Assembly (NCBI GenBank): GCA_900291925.1
Contig: UWYS01000001.1
Location: 558,001-622,000, forward strand
Reading direction: 5' to 3'
DNA length: 64,000 nucleotides
DNA from: Thecaphora thlaspeos
Taxonomy: Eukaryota > Basidiomycota > Ustilaginomycetes > Urocystidales > Glomosporiaceae
Shown here: positions 33,072 to 43,205 of the stretch, piece by piece
Position numbering within the stretch: position 1 is the first letter of the stretch
How the letters are laid out: each line of letters opens with the position of its first letter
The notes under the pieces: model-generated
Seen by the model: the letters and a program-made list of their open reading frames with translations, nothing else
Told to the model about the DNA's origin: nothing
Database searches by the model: none
Position numbers and translations under genes: made by a program

Positions 33072-36000
33072 ATGTCGGAACAGTACAGTCAGGCGGGACC
33101 TGCCCAGCACCGTCACCCACAAGCCCATGGATCTCAGGCCGCGCTCCGTGTCTCGGACCTCATCGACGTACCGCAGCCGCCGCTCCGCGCTCTACTTCCG
33201 CCCGACACGGCAGAGCCTCCGCGCAGGCCTAGCGAGCCCAGCGAGGCATGGCTCGAGGATGCGCTGCGATCGCTTCCTCCGGCGGCTCAGCGCGAGGCGC
33301 TCCGACAGCGAAAGCGACCGGCCATCGCCTCCCTCGCTGCTGTCGGCGGTCGCCCCGCAGAAGAAGGCGGCCAAGACACCTCGGTTTTCCCTCTGCGCAG
33401 ACTCGATCGCATCCGATCGGGGGCCAGCGGAGCCTCGCGCGAATCGGCAGGTCGCTCTTCCCAGTCGTCGTCCAAGGGCAGAGACAACGAGAGCAGCTGG
33501 ATGTCCAGGTTCGCGCCCACAAAGGGTCGTTCGGGTCCTTCGAGCGCACGTGGCAGCGACGCACCTACGTCACCTCCAGCGCTACCGTCGTCTGGCGATC
33601 ACCTACTGTCCATCTCCAAGACCAAGGCAGCTCGAAAGCAAGCGCGGCGCGATGCTCGACGGGCCAAAAAGGCTGTTGACAGAGAGCACCAGCGCCGTGC
33701 AGAACAAGGAGTCAGCGACGGTGACGACGAAAACGACGAGATCATCACCTTAGATGGTATCGAGGAGGAGGGACAACTGCAGCAACAGCAGCAGCAGATC
33801 CGGCTCAGCCCCGCCCGCTCCCGGCGTGCGGCAAAGTTTAACGGCGAGATCGTCGACCTGCCAAAGGTCCCGCCACTCGACGTTCCCGAAGCCAATGCGC
33901 CTACTGCCACCGCCTTGGCCGAGGCCGCCAAGGCTGCGCGGAAGCCAAGGCGGAAGCTGCAGTTTGCTCCGGAGCAGAGGCGCGTCCGGAAGGTCGACCT
34001 ACCCGATGGCTATGAGGCGGGCGAGCTCTACCGCGGCCTTGACGAATACGTGGAAGCCGCGCGTGAGCGCCGCCGCAAGGAGCGGGCCTCTGCCTCGCGG
34101 AGGTCACGCAGGAAGCGTGCCGGCCGCAGCAGCCGAGGGAGTCGGGGAAGCCGGAGCTCTGCGGCCGGCAGCAAGACGTCTAATTCGAGCTCCAGCTCTT
34201 CGTCGAGCTCGACGGATAGCAGCTCCAGCAGCTCTAGCTCGAGCTCTGGCTCGGGCCACGGCCTCACCATAGCACGGTTGCGTGCCTTCTTCGGCGACTC
34301 GTCCTCGAGCTCAAGCTCGTCTAGCTCCGACAGCGACAGCAATTCGGACAGCTCCAGCACTACCAGCAGCTCAAGTACCTCGAGCAGTCGCTTCAGCTCG
34401 GCCAATCGGAGCAGCTCCAGGCGGAGGCGCTCTCGCTCTCGGACTTTCTCCATGTCCAGGGCTCCGCTGTCGAAGCGAGGGCTAGGGCGAAACCGGTCAC
34501 GCGGCGCAGCGTCCCAGGAGAGCGACTCGGATGCCGGCTCGCCATCATCCAGCCGCGGTGGGCCCTTGACCCCGTACCTGGGCCCGTTGGCCGACCTGCA
34601 GCTGATCAAGAAGAGCCGCACGCGGAGACAGACGAAGCGGGCGCTTGTAGCCGCCAAGCGGGCCAAGAAGCGAGAGGCGCAGCTGATCAAGGAGGGAAGA
34701 CTGCCGCCGAAACCGAGCCGCAGCGCTCGGGCGAAAGCCGCTCGGGCAAGGGACATGGCCGGCGGAGTCACGGAATACCAGCTCTTCACGCCGATGGCGC
34801 TGCCCGTAGACATTCGCCTGACGCACCTCGAGACGGCCGAGCGCAGGCCGCCGCAGACTGCGGCTGCATCTGGCGTCGTCTATAGAAAGACGATGAAGAC
34901 GACATCGTGGGAGGCCGTGCGCCATCACTTTCACGTGCTGCGTCACTACCTCAAGCAGGTCGATGGCCAGGGCGGAGATCTGGGCGTCAGCACCTCTGGC
35001 GGCGGTGGGAGAGGTTCCGCGCCGGTTGCTTCGGCAGCGACGGTGGAATCGAGACCAGGCAGGCCAGCCACCGCAAAGGAGGTCGGACCTCCGTCGACGA
35101 CGGCAGCCGAGGCTAGCTTTGCGCTGGAGCCGTCGCCTTTGCAGCTTGGAGAGGCCGACTTCCACGGCGGAGACCTATCGCTTCCACCGCCGGCACTCGA
35201 ACTCCCGGAGCTTCCCGCGACGATGCGTGCCCCATCTCCACCGGCTGTCATCGAGCCGGCTGTCATCGAGGACGGGTCACAGGATGTCACACGCAGGTTC
35301 AGGCCGCTCGACGTCTCTGCGATGCTTGAATCCGCTGAAGCCAGGCGAGACGACTTCCAATTTGAGCCTCCCGGCGACCAGGAGATGGAGGGGCGGACGG
35401 GCGTGCGAATGTCGGATCTACCGCTCAGCCCCTATCTCCCCAGCACCTTTGCCAATGACTTCGGCAAAGGCTTTGGCCGCTCTCCCCGGAGCTTTTCGCC
35501 TCTGCCCTCGGCAGCATTGGGCGTGCTTCCGCCGAGCAGTGGCCAAGCTGCGTTGAAGGGCAGCCCCAGCCCGGCGCGGAAGCACAGCAGACGCGAGACT
35601 GCGGCACGACCGAGGACATCGAAGCAGCAGCGGTACGGAAACCTCTTTGAGCCGCACGGCGGCGAAGGCGGCGACGGTGGTGGTCCCAGTGCTCTCGGCG
35701 CTGCTGCGCACTACGACCAGGGCGCCGAGGGAGCATGGTGGCTCAATGTCCAGTGTCCGACCTACAAGGACATGCAGGAGATCAGTAAGCTGTTCCCGCT
35801 TCACCCGCTGACGGTTGAGGACGTGCTGCAGCAGGACCCTAGAGAAAAGGTCGACGTGTTCGACAAGCTCGGCTATTACCTCGTCGTGATCCGTGCTATC
35901 GACGAACGCTACTTCCGCTACACCAGCAGCTCGCCCGGGTCGGTCAAGCGGTCGGAAGAGGTTAGCGGCGGCTCCCGAAACACGGACGCCTCCCACAAGC

Positions 36001-37652
36001 AGTCACAGCGGACGGGCCCACAGGAGGGAAGCGAGGCGACCGCAGCGGCCTCCGGAACGCCGCCCAAGGAGAAGCAGAGCCCCGAAGAAAAGGAAGAGGC
36101 CCGACGCTCGGGGCAGCCGAGCTTCGAGCTGGCGAACGTCGAAGCAAAGCCCGACGGACGACCGAGGTGGCACGACAGCCCCAACGATCCGGATCAGACG
36201 CAGACAAACAGCCCCGACTGGCATGCCGGCGATCGAGGGGCCGTGACCACCACCATGACGCGCAAGGCGCACGTCGAGATCGTCGAGGGCGTCGGTGGAA
36301 AGGAGGGTCTCGAAGGTGTCAGCGTCGGCGCAAACAACCTCTACCTGATCGTCTTTGCGCACGGCGTCATCTCGTTTTCCTTTGACGACGTCTTGAAGCA
36401 CACCAATCGCGTGATGCGCAGGCTGCTCGAGATCACGCAGCCAGTCGAGCTGACGGCCGACTGGATCGCGCACGGCCTGTACGACTCGGTGGTTGACGCC
36501 TTCTTCCCGCTGCTGTCATTCGTCCAGGCCGAGATTGTCGAGATCGAGGCTATCACCAGCGATCCGAACATCGTCGGCTGGTCCAAGAAGAAGGGCAGCA
36601 ACCTCGCGCCCAAACGCAGGCGACAGCGAGCGCTGATGGGCGCCAACCCAGAGGGACGGCTGATCAGCGTCGAGCTGGTCATGGCAAGCGCGGGCGGCGT
36701 CGGTGGCGTCGGGAGCTCGCCCAGATCGATGCAGGACGAAGAGAAGATGACGGCGGCCGGTGTGCCGTCGGAGCGTCGACCAGAGATGCTCGAGACACGA
36801 CGACTCAAGACGCTGGGCGTGTTGCGGCCGCTGCCATTCCTCCGGCTGCCGGACAGCCTGGTTGACCGCCTGCCCTGCTTCCTCGTTAAGCGTCGACAGC
36901 ACGTCACCATCTCGCGCCTGCCGACGTGGGAGTTCCAGGAGGCGCTCGAGGAAGAGATGCGCAAGACGGCGGCCGAGATCGACGAGGCGGGCGGCACAGT
37001 GTTTGACACGCAGGCGGCGGCCGACCAGAGCAGCATGCTGCATCGGATCGCCGACACGCGCAAGATTGTCACGGGCCTCTCGCGCCTGCTTGGGCCCAAG
37101 AACGACGCGGTCAAGGGCCTGCGCAAACGCCTCGCGGACCTCCAGCAGCTGCAGCGGATGGAAGAGAGCAGCAGCCGACGAGCGCGTGGGCCCGGTCTCC
37201 CCGGCCTTGGTGGAGGGCGCGAGGTGGGGGCGGGCAGCCGTACGCTGATGGCGCGCACTGAGGTGTCGATGTACATGTCGGACGTGCACGACCACATCCT
37301 CTCTATGCTCAACCAGCTGGGTTCGGGCGAAGGTTGCCTATCTGAGATCCACTTTTCCTACCTCTCGCGCATTGACAACACCAACAGGAAGTTCCGCCAA
37401 GGGACGGACGGCGTCATTCTCGTCCTTGCCACCGTGACGGTTACGGTGCTGTGCATGCAGTTTACCACGTCGCTCTTCAGCATCAACGTAAAGACGCCGC
37501 ACAACCGACGCGAGACGCCCGGAGGACCCTACTTTTGGTGGATGGGCATCGCCATCTTCATCATGTTTATACCCCCCGCCGTGTACGGCTACGTCCGCCT
37601 CCTCTACCGCCAGAGCAAGCGCAAGATTGCCAACAAGAGAGAGGCGCGTTAG
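33072..37652 (+). CDS. Large CorA/MNR2-like divalent metal transporter
   Basis: Single exon, 1526 aa, about twice the usual size of fungal CorA proteins. The first 850 residues are disordered: basic, then a long poly-Ser block (about 360-460), then Arg/Ser repeats. The CorA cytosolic domain begins near residue 890 (WWLNVQCPTYKDMQEISKLF; LTVEDVLQQDPREKVDVFDK; YYLVVIRAID) and continues after a disordered insert with NNLYLIVFAHGVISF and VDAFFPLLSFVQAEI. Two TM helices lie at the C-terminus (ILVLATVTVTVLCMQF; FWWMGIAIFIMFIPP). The pore-loop signature is SIN (1470-1472, FSINVKTP) in place of the usual GMN. Homologues carry Mg2+ across the plasma or vacuolar membrane; with this loop the ion is uncertain. 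Two uORFs lie in the leader. Confidence 0.85.
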   Translation: MSEQYSQAGPAQHRHPQAHGSQAALRVSDLIDVPQPPLRALLPPDTAEPPRRPSEPSEAWLEDALRSLPPAAQREALRQRKRPAIASLAAVGGRPAEEGGQDTSVFPLRRLDRIRSGASGASRESAGRSSQSSSKGRDNESSWMSRFAPTKGRSGPSSARGSDAPTSPPALPSSGDHLLSISKTKAARKQARRDARRAKKAVDREHQRRAEQGVSDGDDENDEIITLDGIEEEGQLQQQQQQIRLSPARSRRAAKFNGEIVDLPKVPPLDVPEANAPTATALAEAAKAARKPRRKLQFAPEQRRVRKVDLPDGYEAGELYRGLDEYVEAARERRRKERASASRRSRRKRAGRSSRGSRGSRSSAAGSKTSNSSSSSSSSSTDSSSSSSSSSSGSGHGLTIARLRAFFGDSSSSSSSSSSDSDSNSDSSSTTSSSSTSSSRFSSANRSSSRRRRSRSRTFSMSRAPLSKRGLGRNRSRGAASQESDSDAGSPSSSRGGPLTPYLGPLADLQLIKKSRTRRQTKRALVAAKRAKKREAQLIKEGRLPPKPSRSARAKAARARDMAGGVTEYQLFTPMALPVDIRLTHLETAERRPPQTAAASGVVYRKTMKTTSWEAVRHHFHVLRHYLKQVDGQGGDLGVSTSGGGGRGSAPVASAATVESRPGRPATAKEVGPPSTTAAEASFALEPSPLQLGEADFHGGDLSLPPPALELPELPATMRAPSPPAVIEPAVIEDGSQDVTRRFRPLDVSAMLESAEARRDDFQFEPPGDQEMEGRTGVRMSDLPLSPYLPSTFANDFGKGFGRSPRSFSPLPSAALGVLPPSSGQAALKGSPSPARKHSRRETAARPRTSKQQRYGNLFEPHGGEGGDGGGPSALGAAAHYDQGAEGAWWLNVQCPTYKDMQEISKLFPLHPLTVEDVLQQDPREKVDVFDKLGYYLVVIRAIDERYFRYTSSSPGSVKRSEEVSGGSRNTDASHKQSQRTGPQEGSEATAAASGTPPKEKQSPEEKEEARRSGQPSFELANVEAKPDGRPRWHDSPNDPDQTQTNSPDWHAGDRGAVTTTMTRKAHVEIVEGVGGKEGLEGVSVGANNLYLIVFAHGVISFSFDDVLKHTNRVMRRLLEITQPVELTADWIAHGLYDSVVDAFFPLLSFVQAEIVEIEAITSDPNIVGWSKKKGSNLAPKRRRQRALMGANPEGRLISVELVMASAGGVGGVGSSPRSMQDEEKMTAAGVPSERRPEMLETRRLKTLGVLRPLPFLRLPDSLVDRLPCFLVKRRQHVTISRLPTWEFQEALEEEMRKTAAEIDEAGGTVFDTQAAADQSSMLHRIADTRKIVTGLSRLLGPKNDAVKGLRKRLADLQQLQRMEESSSRRARGPGLPGLGGGREVGAGSRTLMARTEVSMYMSDVHDHILSMLNQLGSGEGCLSEIHFSYLSRIDNTNRKFRQGTDGVILVLATVTVTVLCMQFTTSLFSINVKTPHNRRETPGGPYFWWMGIAIFIMFIPPAVYGYVRLLYRQSKRKIANKREAR

Positions 37653-38230
37653 AAGGAGCTCCGCTCGCCCCGCGCCCTTGTTCGGTCTTTGCCTTGTTCC
37701 GCTGCTGCTTCGTTTGCTCATGGATCGCTCCTTCTTGTACCGCATATCGTTCTGCCCACTGCAAACCCCATAGAACTCAAGTCACCACAGCGGCAGTTGG
37801 TCACGTCCAGTGTCCGGATCCCTTTCGAGAGCACAGTCGGAGCCCGGCACGTAGGAGGCGATGGGATGGATTGTCTGGATTTCTCACTTTCTCGCTGCTA
37901 CGATGACAGTCGCCCGAGTCTGAAGCGATCTCCAAGCTCGGCACATACATGTAGGACAAAGAGATTGGATAGAAGCGCCGGCCGCCACGCCGAGAGCGGG
38001 TGATTTACCAGGTAGCCTTGGCACTGCGAGGTTTCGTTCGGACAGAACGAAGCGGTGTCGGAGGTATCAGTTGCTTGTATCGGGAGCCAGCCAGGCCAAG
38101 AAGCCGCGAGTAGAGATGGATGGGACGACCGTCTGTCTCTCAATGAACGACTCGACGATCGACCGCCCCTTGGCGAAGACAAGGAGGGGTTCAAAGGTTC
38201 TGCCCACCGTCGATGGGAGAATGGACAAAC
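37653..38230. other. Convergent intergenic region
   Basis: This 578-base space lies between the stop codons of the CorA-like and COX8 genes and holds both 3' UTRs. I see no RNA gene or repeat. Confidence 0.5.
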
Positions 38231-38803
38231 TCACAGCTGGAACTTGGCGGCCAGGAAGGGGAGGGCGAATCCGAACGAAAGGACGCTGGTGACGCCGATG
38301 GCCACGCCGACCTTGTTCTTCTTGCCGGTGCCGAAGGGGACTGTAGGGATGAGTCGAGATGCCGAAGAGCGAGGAGCAGAGACGGGGGCTGGGGGTGAGT
38401 ATATGCGCGTACGTTCGATTCGTGTTGTCGGCTTTGAGTCGACCTCGGTAGAGCGAGCTGGCTGGACTACTCACGGGCCTGGAATTGTTGGCAACGGGCC
38501 GTCGAAGAAGGGAAGAGCGGTAGGTAAGGGAGAGATAGATCAGCGGTCGTTCGATGCAAGCGGATGACCCATGGGCATGGCTGCTCGAGAGCTCCAACAC
38601 TGAGATGAAGCGAGCATCGCTTGCAGCATGGCCTCTAAAGATGCTTTTTCGCCACACCGAGCGCGGACAGACCGAAAGGCGGGGAGGTGATATCTCACGT
38701 TTTCGACAGTGTTCTCGATGTGAAGGTTTCGTCGGAGGACGGGCTGCGCCTGTCGGACGCCCTGGCGGGCCATGAGGACGGTCTGCTTGGCGAGGAGAGA
38801 CAT
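38231..38803 (-). CDS. COX8: Cytochrome c oxidase subunit 8 (VIIc type) with a predicted 4-nt microexon
   Basis: Three exons (38803-38699, 38478-38475, 38340-38231) give 72 aa. Exon 1 encodes a mitochondrial presequence (LLAKQTVLMARQGVRQAQ) and NLHIENTVEN. Exon 3 encodes PFGTGKKNKVGVAIGV and the single membrane helix ending GFALPFLAAKFQL, matching the yeast Cox8 pattern ENIPFKV...GFAVPFVA...QL. Exon 1 ends in phase 0 and exon 3 starts in phase 1, so one or four bases are needed between them. The four bases GCCC, flanked by ttccag and gtgagt, give ENALPFGTG and restore the frame. A 106-nt alternative exon would also fit by frame but inserts 34 unrelated residues. The protein sits in the inner membrane as a small complex IV subunit. 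Confidence 0.75.
38475..38478 (-). other. Predicted 4-nt microexon of COX8
   Basis: GCCC on the minus strand, bounded by the acceptor ttccag and donor gtgagtag. It is required by frame to link the conserved EN and LPFG residues of Cox8. Confidence 0.5.
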
Positions 38804-39335
38804 TGTTGTGATGTAGTGGTGCTGTTGGCGTGTGTTGCAGGAAGGTTGTGAGTGAGTGGGCGATGAGGATGAGGAGGAGTAGGAGGTGGTGGTGGTGATG
38901 GCGAGGTGCGATTTCAAAGCCGACCGACGGCGGCGGCGGCGGTCGCAAACGCGCTCGGAGCCGGAAGAAAGCGGGAAGAGGTCAAGGCTCGGAAGTCGGA
39001 CGTGTGCGTTGGGGGGCCGAGCGTGAATCTGCAGCGCTTGGCGCTGCCCCGTTTATGTGGAAATTTGAGGCGGCCACAGCGGTGGAGTCGAGCGCAGCGC
39101 GTTGGCGCAAAAAAAGTTAGGCCTGCCTGCCTCCCCCCCCTCTCTCTCTCTCTCTCTCCTTCCTGCTCACCCACCCCGACTTCTCATCCTCACCTCGGCC
39201 ATCGTCGGCATCACAGCACACTCATCACAGTCCCAGCAATCGAACCCCACACGATACCCCAGGTCACCCTTCGCCTCTTCCAAACCGTTCCATACCTTTT
39301 CATACCGACCGACCAACTGTCCCACTAGCACAGAC
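38804..39335. promoter_or_regulatory. Divergent promoter region, COX8 / RPF1
   Basis: This 532-base gap separates the divergent ATGs of a respiratory subunit and a ribosome factor. The RPF1 side carries a C8 run then a (TC)n tract (about 39140-39158). No single site is convincing. Confidence 0.5.
39140..39158 (+). repeat. (TC)n microsatellite
   Basis: A short uninterrupted CT tract in the pyrimidine-rich leader of RPF1. Confidence 0.8.
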
Positions 39336-40840
39336 ATGCGACCGGGCGACATCGCCGGCAATCGCGAGCCCGAGAACGATAGTCGCGGCTCGGTCAAACA
39401 CATCGGCAACAAGCTCAAACGTCAGGAGGTCTACCGCAAATTCAAGGCAGACAAGAACAAGCAGAAGCTAGAGAGGAGGATCCAGCTCAAGAAGGAGGAA
39501 AAGGGTGCCGGCGGACACCTCAAGAAGAAGGCCCGCCTCGAGGCCAACAAGCCTAGGACTATCGAAAACACCAGAGACTACAACCCGACCATCATCAACG
39601 CCCCTAACACGCACGAGGGACCCGGACCTTCACAGCATCCATGTAGCGCACCCACCACAGCAGATGATGGGGCAGAGGCCGACGAGGAGCCCCAGCAGGA
39701 GGCGCAGCCAGAGGACGACGACGACGAGGACCCGCACGCGCCTCCCGCAATCCTCATCACCACCTCGATGCCCTCCAACTCGCTGACGCCACACCTCGAC
39801 TCGCTCAACGCCCGCGCACAGCCGGCGGAGAGGACAAGAGACTTTGTCAAGGAGCTCCAGAACGTCTTCCCGGGCTCCGAGTACCGTCCCAGGAGCAAGG
39901 CCCAGGGCGCCGGGCTCGGAAAGATCTGCGGTTGGGCCAGGGACCGACGCTACGACGTCGTCATGGTCGTCGGTGAGAACCGAAAGGAGCCTTTTGCCCT
40001 GACAGTCGTCACGTTGCCCAACGGCCCTACCGCCTTCTTCCGCCTCACGTCGATCTCGATGGGCAAGGAGATCTACGGCCACGCCAGGCCAACGCCGCAC
40101 ACGCCTGAGCTGATTCTCAACAACTTTACCACGGTGCTCGGCCACCGCGTCGGCGGCGTCCTCCAGAATCTCTTTCCCAAGATCCCGCAGCTCGAGGGCC
40201 GGCAGGTCGTCACCTGCCACAATCAGCGAGACTATGTCTTCTTCCGACGCCACCGCTACATGTTCAAGAGTCAGGACAAGACGGCGCTCGAGGAAATTGG
40301 ACCCCGCTTCACGCTCAAGCTCCACAGCCTCAAAGACTCCCTACCAAAGGGCGCCGGCGTTTGGGATGGCAAGTACAAGGGCGAGTTCGCTGAACTCGAG
40401 AGTGAGGACGACGACGACGACGAGGAGGGCGGGCAGGGAAAGGGAGACGACGACGAGCTGGTCCCCATCCACGGCGGAAGTCAGTCGCTAGAGGACGACG
40501 AGGGTGCGGCAGCGGCGGACGAGGCGGACGCCGCGGCCGAGATGCAGGGCGATGCCGGCGGCAGCAGCAGCACGACCAAGGACAAGAGCAAGGCCAAGGC
40601 CAAGAAGCTCAAGGTCGATGAGAAGTCAAAGAAGCGCCAGCGCCAGCGGGGCGGCGAGGACGTCGTCACCACCGAGTACCAGTGGAAGGTGAGTCTTGCG
40701 TGGGGTTCACACGAGGTCGAGGATAGAGCTTGAGAGTGCCTTAGCTGAACTCTTTGCCGCGACTTTTCTTTGATCCGATCAACCTCACCGCCTTCCCACA
40801 GCCCAAGATGAGCGTTTCGCGACGCAACTTTTACCTCTGA
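39336..40840 (+). CDS. RPF1: Ribosome production factor 1 (Brix domain)
   Basis: Two exons (39336-40688, 40802-40840) give 463 aa. RPF1 acts in the nucleolus in assembly of the 60S pre-ribosome. After a basic N-terminus (HIGNKLKRQEVYRKFKADK), the Brix domain starts near residue 136 (PPAILITTSMPSNSLT) and includes FVKELQNVFPGSEYRPR, RDRRYDVVMVVGENRK, FFRLTSIS and a GHRVGGVLQNLFPK helix. The RNA-binding sigma70-like segment ends GPRFTLKLHSL. The C-terminus is acidic, then lysine-rich. The 12-codon last exon supplies PKMSVSRRNFYL, the conserved RPF1 ending, after TEYQWK; this fixes the 3' splice site. The ATG is the first of the frame after the leader. Confidence 0.93.
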
Positions 40841-41360
40841 AGGGCGAGAGAAACTTGTCCTCATTGTCCGCATTGTCCGCAACAGGCGTTCTCGTGCCCA
40901 TCTTCCCGCAATACTGTAACATTACTAGTGCCCTCCCTTGCAACTGTCTATTCCATCTTCCATCTGCTATGCATCCTTGTCGGCGTGTTGTCCGGTTGCG
41001 TGGCGGCGGCGTAGACCTTGCCAGCAGGGTGCCGGTCCGCCTCTTGTTCTGTTTTTTGTGGCTGGGCTCGCTGGGCTCGTGTGGAGCAGGCGACGGACGC
41101 GGACGCAAGAAGAAAGGGCGCGACGACGACCTTGCACTTGCCGTTCTGGCTTTTCCGTTGTGTTGGGTGGAGCGGGCCCGCACGGCTCCTTGTTGGACCC
41201 TCTCCCCCTCCCTCTTCTACCCGCCATTCGGGAGGAGATGGCTCCTGTCGACCACCTTCGCCCATCGACTTGCCACCTACCTGATTCGTAGCCCTCTGTC
41301 CGTGGGCTGGCCACGCCCTCCTTACGCAACGGCTTCTGGCTCGACGACGACAGCGCCGGC
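40841..41360. other. Intergenic region, RPF1 to SWD1
   Basis: This 520-base spacer lies between two plus-strand genes: RPF1 3' UTR and the promoter/leader of the WD40 gene. No other feature is seen. Confidence 0.5.
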
Positions 41361-43205
41361 ATGAACGCGCTCAACCCTTTCACCCAGCCCATTCCAGACT
41401 CGGTCTCGGCGACGCTCAGCAACACCGATGCGACTCTGTGCCGCTTCAACCGGGGCAGGACGCTCTTTTCCGGTCAGTACCTCGCCGTCGGCCAGCTGGA
41501 CGGCCAGGTTACGCTCTGGGACGTGGAGACACGCTCCATCCTCCGCGTCCTCGAGGGCCACGTCAAGCCGGTCAGCTCCATCTCGTGGAGCGCCTGCAAT
41601 CGCTACATCGCCAGCGCATCGTCCGACTGGAACGTCATCGTCTGGGACCTTGCGGCGCGTGGTGGTGACCTTCTCTACTCGGAGCATCGAACATCGGCGG
41701 CGGCAGGTCCGTCGAGCCTGTCCGGCGCTGTTGACGAGGATGCGGCCGAGGAACCGGCCCGAGCGCCTCGTGCGGCTCGAAAGAGGACCGTCCGCTTCGA
41801 TGCCCCGGTGGCGAGCGCAGAGTTCGCTCCAGACGATAGCCGTAAGCTGCTCGTCGTGCTCGAGACTCAGGAGGCCTTCTTGGTCGACATGCGAGAGAAG
41901 ATTAGGGTCGGGCGGCGGAGAAGGGTCCGACGAGCAGCGGCAGAGGCGATCAAGGTCGACGACGTGGAGAAGCAGCAGAGCAACGGCGGAGGAGGCTTCA
42001 CGAATGGTACAGCGGCCTGTCCATCAACTATTCCTCTGGCAGAGCCGGCAGAGGTGATCACGTACGAAGACGTCATGGGCTGGCCAACACGGATCGCTCT
42101 GCGCACGGAGCCCGCAGCGTCGGACGCCATAAAGGCGGCGGCCGGCATCACGGCCGCCAAGTACGCCCCACGAGGCGACAAGATCTTCGCTGGAACGCCC
42201 AAGGGAGCAATGCTCGTGTTTGACGCCGACACGGCAGAGCTGCTGGGTGAGCACAAGGTGCTCGGCACTGCATCCGGCGTAAGGGAGCTGGCGTTCGACC
42301 GCTCCGGCAAGCACCTCGTTGTCAACACCAACGACCGCGCCGTGCGGATCCTCAACGTCGCCACCTCTGTGCGCTCAGTCGAGCGCGCCGACGATGGTCA
42401 AGGCATCAAGAGGCGGAAGCTAGAGACGGAGCTGGTGATGCTGCACAAGTACCAGGACCTCGTCAACCGGACGCCGTGGAACGGCATCGGATTCAGCGGC
42501 GACTCGGACTACGTGGTGGGCGGTGCGGCGCACAAGGCAGCGCACAACGTCTACATCTGGGACCGGTCGGCAGGGACGCTAGTCAAGATCCTCGAAGGGC
42601 CCAAAGATTCGCTGATCGACGTCGACTGGCATCCGGAACGTCCGATGCTGGCCAGCGTGTCCAACACGGGCGCCATCTACATCTGGTTCACGGCGACCGA
42701 AGAGATCTGGTCGGCCTACGCGCCAGGGTTCGAGGAGCTCGAGGAGAACGTCGAGTACGCAGAGAGGGAGGACGAGTTTGATCTGGAGGACGAGGAGGAG
42801 GTGACGCGGAGGAAGCAGGACGAGGAAGAGGCACTCGTGAACACGATCAGCCTAGGCCCGGCGACTTCCGCGCATGATGCTGTCGCCGGCGGCGCATCAG
42901 GAGCGCTCGACGATGATGACCGAGGGCGAGGGCTAGATCCGGTCAACCTGGTGGCGGGAAGCGACACGGGTTGGCGAGTCTCGACCGACCAGTCGGCCGT
43001 CGCGGCAAGCAGCAACGGTGGGGACGCGGTCGAGGTCGGAGACAACGTCGAGACGGCAGCGGTCGACGCAGACCGTACGGGCGGCCTCGAAGCAGCGGCT
43101 CCTCCTTCCGACTGGATATGGCAGGAGCGGGAGGCCATCTACTACGTCGAAGACGACGACTGCGACCGGCGCTTTGTGATTCCGCCCAGCCTGGAGGACT
43201 GTTGA
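41361..43205 (+). CDS. SWD1: COMPASS complex WD40 subunit SWD1 / RBBP5
   Basis: Single exon, 614 aa. The N-terminus MNALNPFTQPIPDSV and the first blades YLAVGQLDGQVTLWDVETRS, GHVKPVSSISWSACNRYIAS and DWNVIVWDL match SWD1/RBBP5, a scaffold of the Set1 histone H3-K4 methyltransferase complex in the nucleus. Further blades include KIFAGTPKGAMLVFDADTAE, RELAFDRSGKHLVVNTNDRA, WNGIGFSGDSDYVVGGA and LIDVDWHPERPMLASVSNTG. The segment EEIWSAYAPGFEELEENVEY, with the following acidic hinge EREDEFDLEDEEE, is the part of RBBP5 that contacts ASH2L and the SET domain. An insert at residues about 110-250 is longer than in yeast. The C-terminus is low-complexity. Confidence 0.9.
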   Translation: MNALNPFTQPIPDSVSATLSNTDATLCRFNRGRTLFSGQYLAVGQLDGQVTLWDVETRSILRVLEGHVKPVSSISWSACNRYIASASSDWNVIVWDLAARGGDLLYSEHRTSAAAGPSSLSGAVDEDAAEEPARAPRAARKRTVRFDAPVASAEFAPDDSRKLLVVLETQEAFLVDMREKIRVGRRRRVRRAAAEAIKVDDVEKQQSNGGGGFTNGTAACPSTIPLAEPAEVITYEDVMGWPTRIALRTEPAASDAIKAAAGITAAKYAPRGDKIFAGTPKGAMLVFDADTAELLGEHKVLGTASGVRELAFDRSGKHLVVNTNDRAVRILNVATSVRSVERADDGQGIKRRKLETELVMLHKYQDLVNRTPWNGIGFSGDSDYVVGGAAHKAAHNVYIWDRSAGTLVKILEGPKDSLIDVDWHPERPMLASVSNTGAIYIWFTATEEIWSAYAPGFEELEENVEYAEREDEFDLEDEEEVTRRKQDEEEALVNTISLGPATSAHDAVAGGASGALDDDDRGRGLDPVNLVAGSDTGWRVSTDQSAVAASSNGGDAVEVGDNVETAAVDADRTGGLEAAAPPSDWIWQEREAIYYVEDDDCDRRFVIPPSLEDC

